A stretch of DNA of 64,000 nucleotides from Trebonia kvetii (GTDB lineage: Bacteria > Actinomycetota > Actinomycetes > Streptosporangiales > Streptosporangiaceae), in NCBI RefSeq assembly GCF_007827045.1, contig NZ_RPFW01000007.1, forward strand, positions 124,001-188,000, written 5' to 3'. Of this stretch, positions 1 to 6,835 are shown piece after piece. Below the pieces are notes generated by a model that had not been told where the DNA came from, did not search any database, and saw only the letters and a program-made list of their open reading frames with translations. The translations under genes and the position numbers were made by a program. Each line of letters starts with the position of its first letter. Position 1 is the stretch's first letter.

Positions 1-83
1 GCGTCCGCAGGATCACCGTGCACGGCACTCGCAAGACTTGCGCCTCGTTGCTAGCCGCCCTGGACGTGCATCCCCGTGTCGCC
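1..83 (+). pseudogene. C-terminal remnant of a tyrosine recombinase (phage/ICE integrase)
   Basis: The frame beginning at base 3 reads ITVHGTRKTCASLLAALDV followed by HPRVA, the box II region (H-x-x-R) of actinobacterial tyrosine integrases that insert at tRNA genes. Homology stops near base 83. The second catalytic His region and the nucleophilic Tyr, which should follow within about 40 residues, are absent, and the frame runs into a stop inside the adjacent tRNA. The 5' part lies outside the window. The fragment points at the 3' end of tRNA-Val, the usual attachment site, so it is probably the scar of an integrated element. Family assignment comes from motif recognition only. Confidence 0.6.
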
Positions 84-114
84 AGGCGCGTCTGCTGCTG
101 CCAGAAGATCAAGA

Positions 115-141
115 AGGCCGGTCCCGCGGGGGAACCGGCCT
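115..141 (-). terminator. Hairpin downstream of tRNA-Val(CAC)
   Basis: An 8-bp perfect stem (AGGCCGGT/ACCGGCCT) lies just beyond the 3' end of the minus-strand tRNA. The following minus-strand sequence is only mildly T-rich, so terminator strength is uncertain. Confidence 0.45.
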
Positions 142-152
142 CCTGTGCTGCG

Positions 153-224
153 TGGGCGATACTGGGATCGAACCAGTGACCTCTTCGGTGTGAACGAAGC
201 GCTCTCCCGCTGAGCCAATCGCCC
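153..224 (-). tRNA. tRNA-Val (anticodon CAC)
   Basis: On the minus strand a full cloverleaf can be drawn: acceptor stem GGGCGAT/ATCGCCC, D arm GCTC/GAGC, anticodon stem CTTCG/CGAAG with loop TTCACAC (anticodon CAC), T arm ACTGG-TTCGATC-CCAGT and discriminator A. The 3' CCA is not encoded. It resembles the tRNA-Val(GAC) at 19474 closely. An integrase scrap lies immediately downstream. Confidence 0.95.
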
Positions 225-756
225 GCTGCTTCAACAGGTTAGCGCATCCGCTGGACTGCCGTGGGCATCGCCGGGGCCGGATTGGGCGTCGTGGGTGGCA
301 GCACCACGGCAGCGAGGTTGCAGCCGGGTGGCAACCGGCCCAAAGGGCGAAAAACCTTGCCGAGCGTACTGACAGGTAGGGAGAGCGTCAGCTACTCTCA
401 GCAATGCAATCGATAACAACGACAAGCGGCTCTATTGCTCTTAGTGATTGTGCTGCTACTTAGCGCAAAGCCTTACCACAGGCGGGATGCGAGGTAGCTC
501 ACAGATGGTGCAATCGACATGCAGGAACAATAGACTGCGAGCACGCTGTTACACAGTGACGGTGTCCGAATCAGGCGGACGCCCGACAAAATATCTCTGC
601 GGCCGCGCAAGCCGGCAAACGTGCAAACAGAAGCAACCGGGCATTTCTATGCCTTACGCTCCGTATTGCCATTAGTCGTCTCTGGTCGCGTCACCGAAGA
701 AGAGAGCCCGGGCCCTCCACCCGGGACCCCACCCCAGATTTGAGGTTGGCCTGACG
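225..756. other. Gene-less stretch of lower GC upstream of ssgB
   Basis: No convincing gene is visible in these 530 bases. Short open frames on both strands lack ribosome-binding sites and the strong third-position GC of the neighbouring genes. The stretch is visibly more AT-rich than the rest of the window. It may hold the ssgB promoter region and remains of the element suggested by the integrase scrap. Confidence 0.5.
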
Positions 757-1191
757 ATGAACAGCAGCAGCACGGTTTCGGCAGAACTCGGCCTACGGCT
801 GGTTGTCCCACAGCAGACGGTCGTGCCCCTCGTCGCGAGCCTGTACTACTCCAAGGAAGACCCGTACGCGATCCGCATCGCGTTCCACGTCGGGCTCGAC
901 GAGCCGGTGGAGTGGATCTTCGCTCGCGAGCTGCTTGCCAAGGGCATCGAGGGTCGCGAGGGTCTCGGCGACGTCGTCGTCTGGCCGTCAGCCGTCTCCG
1001 CGGAAGGCGCGGCGGACGACGTACTGAACATCGAGCTCTCCTCGCCGTTCGGCCAGGCCCACTTCGAGGCGCCGATCAACGAGATCTCCGACTTCCTCAA
1101 GCGGACCCACGCGATCGTGCCGGCCGGCGACGAGACCGACTTCGTCGACGTCGAGGCCGAGCTCAACGACCTGATCCGCAAGGCGCAGTAA
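757..1191 (+). CDS. ssgB: SsgA/SsgB-family sporulation and cell division regulator
   Basis: This 144-residue protein matches the SsgA-like family of morphologically complex actinomycetes. The pattern LGLRLVVPQQ, then DPYAIRIAFHVG, then EPVEWIFARELLAKG, then GDVVVWPS, and a C-terminal FLKRTHAIVPAGDE, runs through the single family domain. Family knowledge: SsgB recruits FtsZ to future septum sites in sporulating hyphae together with SsgA. The SsgB-like length and lack of extensions favour SsgB over other paralogues, but subtype cannot be proved without alignment. The start is the ATG after a weak GAGG motif. It is monocistronic, flanked by a gene-less stretch and terminator-like hairpins. Confidence 0.85.
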   Translation: MNSSSTVSAELGLRLVVPQQTVVPLVASLYYSKEDPYAIRIAFHVGLDEPVEWIFARELLAKGIEGREGLGDVVVWPSAVSAEGAADDVLNIELSSPFGQAHFEAPINEISDFLKRTHAIVPAGDETDFVDVEAELNDLIRKAQ

Positions 1192-1202
1192 CCCCTTAAC
1201 CT

Positions 1203-1232
1203 CCCGGTCCGGTTCCCCCGTAACGGACCGGG
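1203..1232 (+). terminator. Hairpin directly after ssgB
   Basis: A 9-bp perfect stem (CCCGGTCCG/CGGACCGGG) with a 12-nt loop begins 12 nt after the ssgB stop codon. There is no U-tract, which is common for actinobacterial terminators. Confidence 0.6.
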
Positions 1233-1242
1233 ACAGCCCCCC

Positions 1243-1327
1243 GAACAAAGCCCCCGGCAACGCCGCCGCGATCGGAGCCTTCCCCCGGCCCGGTACGCCT
1301 CCCCCGCGGCCGCCGGGGGCTTTGTTC
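1243..1327. repeat. 16-bp perfect inverted repeat enclosing 53 nt
   Basis: GAACAAAGCCCCCGGC at 1243-1258 is repeated exactly in inverse at 1312-1327. The right arm ends in a T-rich run (CTTTGTTC), so the structure could be a second, long-loop terminator of ssgB. The loop is itself GC-rich and can fold. Confidence 0.7.
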
Positions 1328-1505
1328 ATGCCGCGGCAGGCGCCGCGACAGGTGCGCGCCGCCTGACAATCCCCCGCGGTTCGACAGCCGGTACGGAACG
1401 GCTTGTTGCGCCTCATCGTCCGCCCGCGACGCGTGATGGCGGCGGGTACAGAGGGGCCAGAATCCGTTCGTGAGGTAGATTTTTTCTCGTAACCCCGGTT
1501 CCGAG
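1328..1505. other. Intergenic region, no gene seen
   Basis: Between the ssgB terminators and the tRNA promoter I see only frames without coding character. Confidence 0.5.
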
Positions 1506-1534
1506 TTGGTGGTTGCGCCAGGATCGGATAAAGT
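1506..1534 (+). promoter_or_regulatory. Candidate promoter for tRNA-Gly/tRNA-Cys
   Basis: TTGGTG (1506-1511) and TAAAGT (1529-1534) are separated by exactly 17 nt, a good match to the housekeeping sigma factor consensus in actinobacteria. The tRNA-Gly gene begins 57 nt downstream. Confidence 0.5.
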
Positions 1535-1591
1535 TCTGACGCAGCCGCCGGAGAGATCCGGCGGGCGGCCCGAGGTATCTCGGACCGGCAT

Positions 1592-1664
1592 GCGGACGTG
1601 GCTCAGCTGGTAGAGCATCACCTTGCCAAGGTGAGGGTCGCGGGTTCGAATCCCGTCGTCCGCT
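1592..1664 (+). tRNA. tRNA-Gly (anticodon GCC)
   Basis: The cloverleaf has acceptor stem GCGGACG/CGTCCGC, D arm GCTC/GAGC, anticodon arm CACC-TTGCCAA-GGTG (anticodon GCC), T arm CGGGTTCGAATCCCG and discriminator T. No CCA is encoded. It is followed 72 nt later by tRNA-Cys and the pair is probably co-transcribed. Confidence 0.95.
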
Positions 1665-1736
1665 CGGAGGCGCGGCTTGCGATGGGTGTCGGCCCTCGCA
1701 AGGCGGCATTATGGCCGCCCCGAAGCTCGCTCCTAC

Positions 1737-1808
1737 GGCGGAGTGGCCGAGTGGCTTAGGCAAGGGCCTGCAAAGCCCTGTACACGGGTTCGATTCCCGT
1801 CTCCGCCT
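1737..1808 (+). tRNA. tRNA-Cys (anticodon GCA)
   Basis: Acceptor stem GGCGGAG/CTCCGCC, anticodon arm AGGGC-CTGCAAA-GCCCT (anticodon GCA), T arm ACGGGTTCGATTCCCGT and discriminator T are all present. No CCA is encoded. Confidence 0.95.
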
Positions 1809-1854
1809 CACTGTGTTCGGTGCCTTCGGCGCCTTCCCGTGTTTCTGTATCTGC

Positions 1855-1874
1855 CCGGGGGGACGCCCCCCCGG
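1855..1874 (+). terminator. G/C-run hairpin after the tRNA pair
   Basis: CCGGGGGG pairs with CCCCCCGG around a very short loop 47 nt past tRNA-Cys. It probably ends the tRNA transcript. It may instead end the convergent peroxidase transcript. Confidence 0.45.
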
Positions 1875-1912
1875 AACCCCCCGGGGCCGCGCTGCGCGCG
1901 CAAGGCGGGATA

Positions 1913-1965
1913 GGCGAAGCCCATATAGGCGGGCGGGCGAAGCCTGCGAGGGCGACGGCGAAGCC
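1913..1965. repeat. Three GGCGAAGCC direct repeats
   Basis: GGCGAAGCC occurs at 1913, 1936 and 1957, at a spacing of 23 and 21 nt. The unit is nearly self-complementary (GGC...GCC). It lies in the 280-bp gene-less interval between tRNA-Cys and the peroxidase gene. Confidence 0.6.
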
Positions 1966-2086
1966 TGTATCCGAATTTGTCCGCTGGCCTTCGGGCAGCT
2001 CACCCTCACCGGCGCGGCAGGCAGCTGCTGTGCGCATGCCGGCCGGCCGGTGCGGTCGAGGTCTCAGGACTCCGGGGTCTTGCCCT

Positions 2087-2644
2087 TCAGCGCTGGGTGG
2101 CCTGGAGTTCGCGGTCGATGGCGGACGTTACCCGCTCGTCGTCTGGGGTAATGCCGGGCGCGAAGCGGGCGACCACTTCCCCATCGCGGGAGACGAGGAA
2201 CTTCTCGAAGTTCCAGAGCACCTCAGGGTCCTCGGTCGGGGTCATCCCGTAGCCCCTGAGGTTTTCGCGGAAGGCCTCCTTGTCCCCCTCCGCCTCGGGC
2301 AGCGCGCTCGTCAGCGCGGCGTACAGCGGGTGCTTGTCCTCGCCGGTGACCACGATCTTTGAGAACATCGGGAACTGGACGCCGTAGCTGGTGCCGCAGA
2401 ACTCGCTGATCTCCTCGTTCGTGCCTGGCTCCTGGCCGCCGAAGTCGTTGGCGGGGAAGCCGAGGACCGCGAAGCCCTGGTCACGGAAGCGCTCGTAGAT
2501 GCCTTCAAGCGCCGTGTACTGGGGGGTGAGGCCGCACTTGGACGCGACGTTGACGACGAGCAGCACATTGCCATCGAAATCTTCGAGGCTGGCGGCGGCG
2601 CCGTCGATCGTCTGCAGGGGGATCTGCTGAATCTTTGAGGTCAT
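2087..2644 (-). CDS. Glutathione peroxidase family thiol peroxidase
   Basis: This 185-residue protein is a cytoplasmic peroxidase of the glutathione peroxidase family. The N-terminal thioredoxin-fold core has VNVASKCGLTPQY, with Cys in place of selenocysteine, followed by GFPANDFGGQEPGT with the active-site Gln, and a C-terminal LWNFEKFLVSRDGEVVARF with the Trp-Asn-Phe motif. Cys, Gln, Trp and Asn of the catalytic tetrad are thus all visible. Bacterial members usually take electrons from thioredoxin rather than glutathione (family knowledge). The ATG at 2644 was chosen because GGAGG lies 12 nt upstream; an in-frame ATG at 2671 would place that site inside the coding region. It is divergent from the P1 peptidase gene. 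Confidence 0.9.
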   Translation of the reverse strand: MTSKIQQIPLQTIDGAAASLEDFDGNVLLVVNVASKCGLTPQYTALEGIYERFRDQGFAVLGFPANDFGGQEPGTNEEISEFCGTSYGVQFPMFSKIVVTGEDKHPLYAALTSALPEAEGDKEAFRENLRGYGMTPTEDPEVLWNFEKFLVSRDGEVVARFAPGITPDDERVTSAIDRELQATQR

Positions 2645-2750
2645 GGTTCCAGGATCCTCCGCGGGGTGCATGCGCGGCCAGGGTGGCGTTGCTCACCCCC
2701 GGCGCCGCCGGGATGATGGAACCACAGAGCCGGGGGTGGAGCGTGGGGCC

Positions 2751-3962
2751 TTGAGCAGTACTGAGGATGACCGCTTGGGTGACCCGCTGTCCCGGGCCGT
2801 GAGCTCCCCGGCCGGCGCGGGCCCCACCAACTCGCTGACGGACGTGCGCGGCCTTAAGGTCGGCCATGCGACGCTGGACGGGGATGGCTGGCTGACCGGT
2901 GTCACGGTCGTGCTGACGCCGCCCGGCGGGGCGACCGCCGGGGTCGATGTGCGCGGCGGTGCCCCGGGCACCCGCGAAACCGATCTCCTCGACCCGAGGA
3001 ACAGTGTGCAGTGCGCGCACGCGATCATGCTAGGCGGGGGCAGCGCCTACGGCCTGTCAGCCGCGCACGGCGTGCTCACCAGGCTCGCGGCGCTGGGCCG
3101 CGGCGTCGCGGTGGGCGACGCCCCGTCCCACGTGGTGCCGATCGTCCCGGCGGCGATCCTGTTCGACCTCGGCCGCGGCGGCGTCTTCGGCAACTACCCG
3201 GGTGCCGAGGCGGGCGAAGTCGCGTTCGACGCGGCGCTGGGATCGGACGGCGGAACCCTCGCGGCCGGCAACGTGAGCGGCGGAACCGTCGCGGCCGGCA
3301 ACGTAGGCGCCGGCACCGGCGCGGTGGCCGGGCAACTCAAGGGCGGCACCGGCTCGGCCAGCGCCGTGCTTGACATCCCCGTGCCCGCCATCCTCGGGTC
3401 AGGTCCCGCCGGCCAGCCGGCCCTGAAGGTCACCGTGGCCGCCCTGGCGGCGGTCAACTCGGCTGGCTCGGTGACCGACGAGCGGTCCGGCGTCCTGTAC
3501 GGCGCGCAGTTCGGCCTGCCGGGCGAGTTCGACTGGCTGCGGCCGCCGGCTGGCGACGAGCTGGCCGCGGCGGCGTCCCTGCTGGCCGGCGGGGGCCTGT
3601 CCGGCGGGGGCCTGGCCGCCCCGCCGCGCCCGCGCCCGCTGAACACGACTATCGGCGTGATCGCCTGCGACGCGAGCCTGACGAAGTCCCAGTGCGCGAA
3701 GCTCGCCGGGGTCGCGCACGACGGGCTCGCCCGCGCCATCAGGCCCGCGCACTCCATGTTCGACGGCGACACGATCTTCGCCCTGGCGACCGGCGACGGG
3801 CCGCCGGCCTCGCCGCCGGAATTCCACGCCATCTTGACGGCCGCGGCCGACTGCTTCACCCGCGCGATAGTGCACGCGGTCCTGTCCGCCGGATCAGTGA
3901 CCACGCCCGGTGGCCGCTGGCCGGGCTACCTGGACCTCTTCCCGTCGGCCCGCGGGCGCTGA
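2751..3962 (+). CDS. P1 (S58) family Ntn-type aminopeptidase, DmpA-like
   Basis: The protein has the signature of the DmpA/L-aminopeptidase D-Ala-esterase family: SLTDVRGLKVGHATL near the N-terminus, GGGSAYGLSAAHGV and the later NTTIGVIACDASLTKSQC containing the Thr-Ile-Gly-Val segment where autocleavage creates the nucleophile in this family. Family members remove N-terminal residues from short peptides. The TTG at 2751 was chosen because GGAG lies 9 nt upstream; an in-frame ATG at 2643 would overlap the divergent peroxidase start. An insertion GGTLAAGNVS/GGTVAAGNVG is encoded by a 30-bp tandem duplication at 3249-3308. The start is uncertain; the family call is firm. Confidence 0.8.
   Translation: MSSTEDDRLGDPLSRAVSSPAGAGPTNSLTDVRGLKVGHATLDGDGWLTGVTVVLTPPGGATAGVDVRGGAPGTRETDLLDPRNSVQCAHAIMLGGGSAYGLSAAHGVLTRLAALGRGVAVGDAPSHVVPIVPAAILFDLGRGGVFGNYPGAEAGEVAFDAALGSDGGTLAAGNVSGGTVAAGNVGAGTGAVAGQLKGGTGSASAVLDIPVPAILGSGPAGQPALKVTVAALAAVNSAGSVTDERSGVLYGAQFGLPGEFDWLRPPAGDELAAAASLLAGGGLSGGGLAAPPRPRPLNTTIGVIACDASLTKSQCAKLAGVAHDGLARAIRPAHSMFDGDTIFALATGDGPPASPPEFHAILTAAADCFTRAIVHAVLSAGSVTTPGGRWPGYLDLFPSARGR
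3249..3308 (+). repeat. In-frame 30-bp tandem duplication in the P1 peptidase gene
   Basis: Two adjacent 30-bp units (3249-3278, 3279-3308) differ at only a few bases and encode near-identical Gly/Ala/Asn decapeptides. A third, more diverged unit may follow. Confidence 0.75.
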
Positions 3963-4103
3963 CCGCGCCCGCTACCGGCATCGGATCGTCCTTCGCAGAG
4001 GATTAAGTCACTCGGGCTATTGCCGTCAATGTGTGCCCCGGCGACTTCTGCTGTCCAATAGCAGCTACCGGTGAACTTCATCTGCTCTGGATATAGCTAG
4101 ATT

Positions 4104-5351
4104 TCAGCCCGCAAGCGCGGCTAGCACTGTCGCGAGCGCGGCGGCCCCGGCGCGGCAGTCGTCATCGGATGACGACTCCGCCGGCGCGTGCGAGACGCCT
4201 GTCGGGTTGCGGACGAACAGCATCGCGGTAGGCAGTTCCGCGGCGAGCACGCCTGCGTCGTGGCCTGCCCCGGTGGCCAGCACCGGGACCTCGCCGAACT
4301 CGGGAACCGCCGCGAGCGCGGCGCGCAGGCTGTCGCGCAGCCCCGGGTCGAACGTGACCTCGGGCAGGTAGGACTCCCGGATTATCTCGGTGCGGCAGCC
4401 TTCCTTTCCTGCTGCGATCTGCATCGCGGCGGAGATCTCGGCGACCAGCGCCCGAGTCGCCGGGTCGGTGTCGCCACGCACGTCGAGCCACGCATCAACG
4501 CGGGAGGCAATGACGTTAGTGCCGCCAGGCACGGGGACGATCCTGCCAACGGTGGCCCGCGCGCTGACGCCGCCGCCGGGTTTGTCGGCGGCCGCGGCGA
4601 CGTCCCTGGCGGCGAGAATGGCGGCGGATGCCGCCACCACGGGGTCGCGGCGGTCCGCCATCGGGGTGGCGCCCGCGTGGTTGCCCTCCCCGTGGAACGC
4701 GAGCCGCCACCTGCCGTGTGCCAGGATCGCGGACGCGACCGCGACAGGCGCGCCGATGTCGGTGAGCGCGCGGCCCTGCTCCACGTGCAGCTCGATGAAG
4801 CAGCCAAGCGAGGACAGGCGCTCGTCGTCCCGGCCGATCCCGGCGGAGTCCACTCCGGCCGCGTCGGCGGCCTGCGCGAATGTCACCCCTTCGGTGTCAG
4901 CGCGCGCCGCGATGGCGGCCGGGTCGACCGCGCCGGTCATCAGCTTTGACCCCAGGCAGGCGATGCCGAACCTGGAGCCCTCCTCCTCGGCGAACGCGAT
5001 GACCGCGACCGGCCTGACCGGGACGAAGCCGTCCGCTTTGAGCCCGGCGACCGCGGAAAGGGCTGAGGCCACGCCGAGTGGGCCGTCGTACGCGCCGCCG
5101 CCAGGCACCGAGTCGAGGTGACTGCCCGTGCCCACCGTGCCGGGACCCGGCTCGCCCCAGTGGGCCCAAATGTTGCCGTTCCTGTCCGGCTCGACGGTGA
5201 GGCCCAACTGCTCCGCGCGCCGGGTGAACCAGGCGCGGAGCTCAAGCTCGGCCGGCTCGAACACGTGCCGCGAATAGCCGCCGCGCACCGGGTCGCGTCC
5301 CACGTCCGCGATCTCGGCAAGCAGGTCAACGACATCCCAGCTGTCACTCAT
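4104..5351 (-). CDS. M20-family amidohydrolase (N-carbamoyl-amino-acid hydrolase / allantoate amidohydrolase type)
   Basis: A 415-residue zinc hydrolase of the carbamoylase/allantoate amidohydrolase branch of M20. Metal and catalytic motifs are visible in order: GTGSHLDSVPGGGAYDGPLG, FAEEEGSRF, ELHVEQG, the dimerisation-domain GNHAGATPM and the C-terminal NPTGVSHAPAE. It releases ammonia and CO2 from a carbamoyl or ureido group; the exact substrate cannot be read from the sequence. The ATG at 5351 follows GGGAG at good spacing; an upstream in-frame start at 5423 lacks one. It is divergent from a broken lysR/DUF1028 fusion, which suggests the locus has lost its regulator and partner. Confidence 0.88.
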   Translation of the reverse strand: MSDSWDVVDLLAEIADVGRDPVRGGYSRHVFEPAELELRAWFTRRAEQLGLTVEPDRNGNIWAHWGEPGPGTVGTGSHLDSVPGGGAYDGPLGVASALSAVAGLKADGFVPVRPVAVIAFAEEEGSRFGIACLGSKLMTGAVDPAAIAARADTEGVTFAQAADAAGVDSAGIGRDDERLSSLGCFIELHVEQGRALTDIGAPVAVASAILAHGRWRLAFHGEGNHAGATPMADRRDPVVAASAAILAARDVAAAADKPGGGVSARATVGRIVPVPGGTNVIASRVDAWLDVRGDTDPATRALVAEISAAMQIAAGKEGCRTEIIRESYLPEVTFDPGLRDSLRAALAAVPEFGEVPVLATGAGHDAGVLAAELPTAMLFVRNPTGVSHAPAESSSDDDCRAGAAALATVLAALAG

Positions 5352-5517
5352 GAAGTCAATGCTCCCTGCAGATGAGGCGTGCGTACGGAAGGCGCGCTCG
5401 GCGGTCGCCGCACAGTGTTCCATGACGAGCAGCGCATCACCACACTAGGATTGCCCTCCCGAGTGCATCTTCATGACTGATGCGCAGTGCGGATCGGTAG
5501 GGCGGATCGGAGCAGCG

Positions 5518-5902
5518 ATGAGCCGTCGGCACGAGATCACCCTGACCCAGCTGCGCTACTTTCACGACGCGGAACCTGCTGGCGAGCGCGGAGGTGCCGC
5601 GGCTGATGGTCTCCGCCTGGCACGCGGGCGAGGGTCAAGCCGTGGAGACCCGGCTGCTCGACGCCTTCCGCGCCGCGATGGCGGCGGGCGGCGAGGCGGG
5701 TCCAGTGCGCTCGGCAGGTCTTTCCGTGGTCGCCGGGCACAGCTGGCGGGTCACCGACCTGCGTGTCGACTGGTCCGATGACCCGCTCGCCGCGCTGTCC
5801 CGGCTGCTCGAGGTATGGCTGCCGCAGCGCGCGGACTACATCGACCGTGCGCTGCGGCCGGAGAGCTCACCCGGCTTCGGCGTGCCGGGCGACGACCGCT
5901 AG
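5518..5902 (+). pseudogene. Fusion scar: lysR N-terminus joined to a DUF1028 C-terminus
   Basis: The ATG at 5518, preceded by GGAG, begins MSRRHEITLTQLRYFHDA, the first helix of a LysR regulator (compare DISLTQLVYF in the intact LysR at 41650). Near base 5569 this changes frame into RNLLASAEVPRLMVSAWHA and then GGEAGPVRSAGL, SWRVTDLRVD and a GFGVPGDD tail. These match the C-terminal half of the intact DUF1028 protein at 40401-41075 block by block. A deletion has therefore fused the start of lysR to the end of a DUF1028 gene. The tail overlaps the converging SDR stop codon. Neither half can be functional as drawn. Confidence 0.8.
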
Positions 5903-6714
5903 AACTCGGTGATGCCGGCGTCCGGCGCCAGCTCGTGTGCGGTGATGAACTTCGACTCGTCAGAGGCGAGGAACAGCACGGTATCGGCGACGTCGGACGG
6001 CTGGGTCGTGTCGACGGGCAGCATGTTCATGAACATCGCGCCGAGCCGCTGGTCGCCTGCCATCGCCGCGCCGATTTCCTCCCGCATCCGGCCGGAGCCC
6101 ATCGGCGTGGCGACGCCGGTCGGGTGGACGCTGTTGACCCGGACGTTGTCCTTGGCGAGTTCGGCGGCGAAGGCCTTGGCCATCCCGCGGACCGCGAACT
6201 TGCTCGTGGTGTAGGGCACCATGAACGGCTGCACCTTCAGGCCCGCCGCGGAGCTGATGATGATCACCGAGCCGCCGCCCGCCGCGACCAGGTGCGGCGC
6301 GCCTGCCATCACCGTGTTCCAGGTGCCGGTGACGTTGGTGCTCAGCGTGTCGTCGAAGATCTGCGGCGTGGTCTTGTCCCACGCCTTGGGCACGCAGATC
6401 CCGGCGTTGGCCACGATCACGTCGAGCCGGCCGAGCTCGCCGACGGCACTGTCCACGATGGCGCGCAGCGCGTCGAAATCGCGGATGTCCACTATGCCGC
6501 TGACCACCCGGCGGCCGGTCTTCTCCACCTCACGGACGGTCTCCTCGAGATCTTCCGGCGTCGCCGAGTCGTAGGCGACGCTCGGCAGCGGCGCGCAGAC
6601 GTCGACGACGATCACGTCGGCGCCCTCTTCCGCGAGGCGCACCGCGTGCGCGCGTCCCTGTCCCCGTGCCGCCCCGGTGATCAGCGCGACCTTGCCTGCG
6701 ACCCGGTTTCCCAT
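5899..6714 (-). CDS. SDR family oxidoreductase, mycofactocin-coupled type
   Basis: A 271-residue short-chain dehydrogenase. The Rossmann motif reads LITGAARGQGRAHAVRLAEEGAD, the form seen in the mycofactocin-coupled SDR subfamily, followed by NAG, Ser in IIISSAAGL and the catalytic YTTSK. Subfamily knowledge: such enzymes keep their NAD bound and pass electrons to mycofactocin. The ATG at 6714 has AGGGAG upstream; an earlier in-frame ATG at 6744 would place that site inside the gene. It is divergent from the TetR gene at 6836, with a perfect palindrome between them, so TetR control is likely. Substrate unknown. Confidence 0.85.
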   Translation of the reverse strand: MGNRVAGKVALITGAARGQGRAHAVRLAEEGADVIVVDVCAPLPSVAYDSATPEDLEETVREVEKTGRRVVSGIVDIRDFDALRAIVDSAVGELGRLDVIVANAGICVPKAWDKTTPQIFDDTLSTNVTGTWNTVMAGAPHLVAAGGGSVIIISSAAGLKVQPFMVPYTTSKFAVRGMAKAFAAELAKDNVRVNSVHPTGVATPMGSGRMREEIGAAMAGDQRLGAMFMNMLPVDTTQPSDVADTVLFLASDESKFITAHELAPDAGITEF

Positions 6715-6766
6715 TGCCCGCTCTCCCTCTGTCTGGCTGCCCATGTTCGTGCGCTGCCTGGTGAGA

Positions 6767-6782
6767 TTGCCTGGTCAGGCAA
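6767..6782. promoter_or_regulatory. 16-bp perfect palindrome in the SDR/tetR intergenic region
   Basis: TTGCCTG-GT-CAGGCAA lies 53 nt upstream of the SDR start and next to the main TetR palindrome. It may be a second regulator site or promoter element for the SDR. Confidence 0.5.
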
Positions 6783-6790
6783 GCTTACCT

Positions 6791-6814
6791 CTACCGGACA
6801 ATGTTGTCCGGTAG
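6791..6814. promoter_or_regulatory. Perfect 24-bp palindrome, probable TetR operator
   Basis: The half-site CTACCGGACAA (6791-6801) is repeated exactly in inverse at 6804-6814 around a central TG. It ends 10 nt before the TATGCT box of the leaderless tetR gene, so a bound repressor would block both divergent promoters. Confidence 0.75.
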
Positions 6815-6835
6815 GCATGGCTATATGCTACCCGC

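Noticed and set aside
448..675. 75-codon open frame upstream of ssgB
   Set aside because: No ribosome-binding site, atypical Cys/Arg-rich composition, no recognisable domain.
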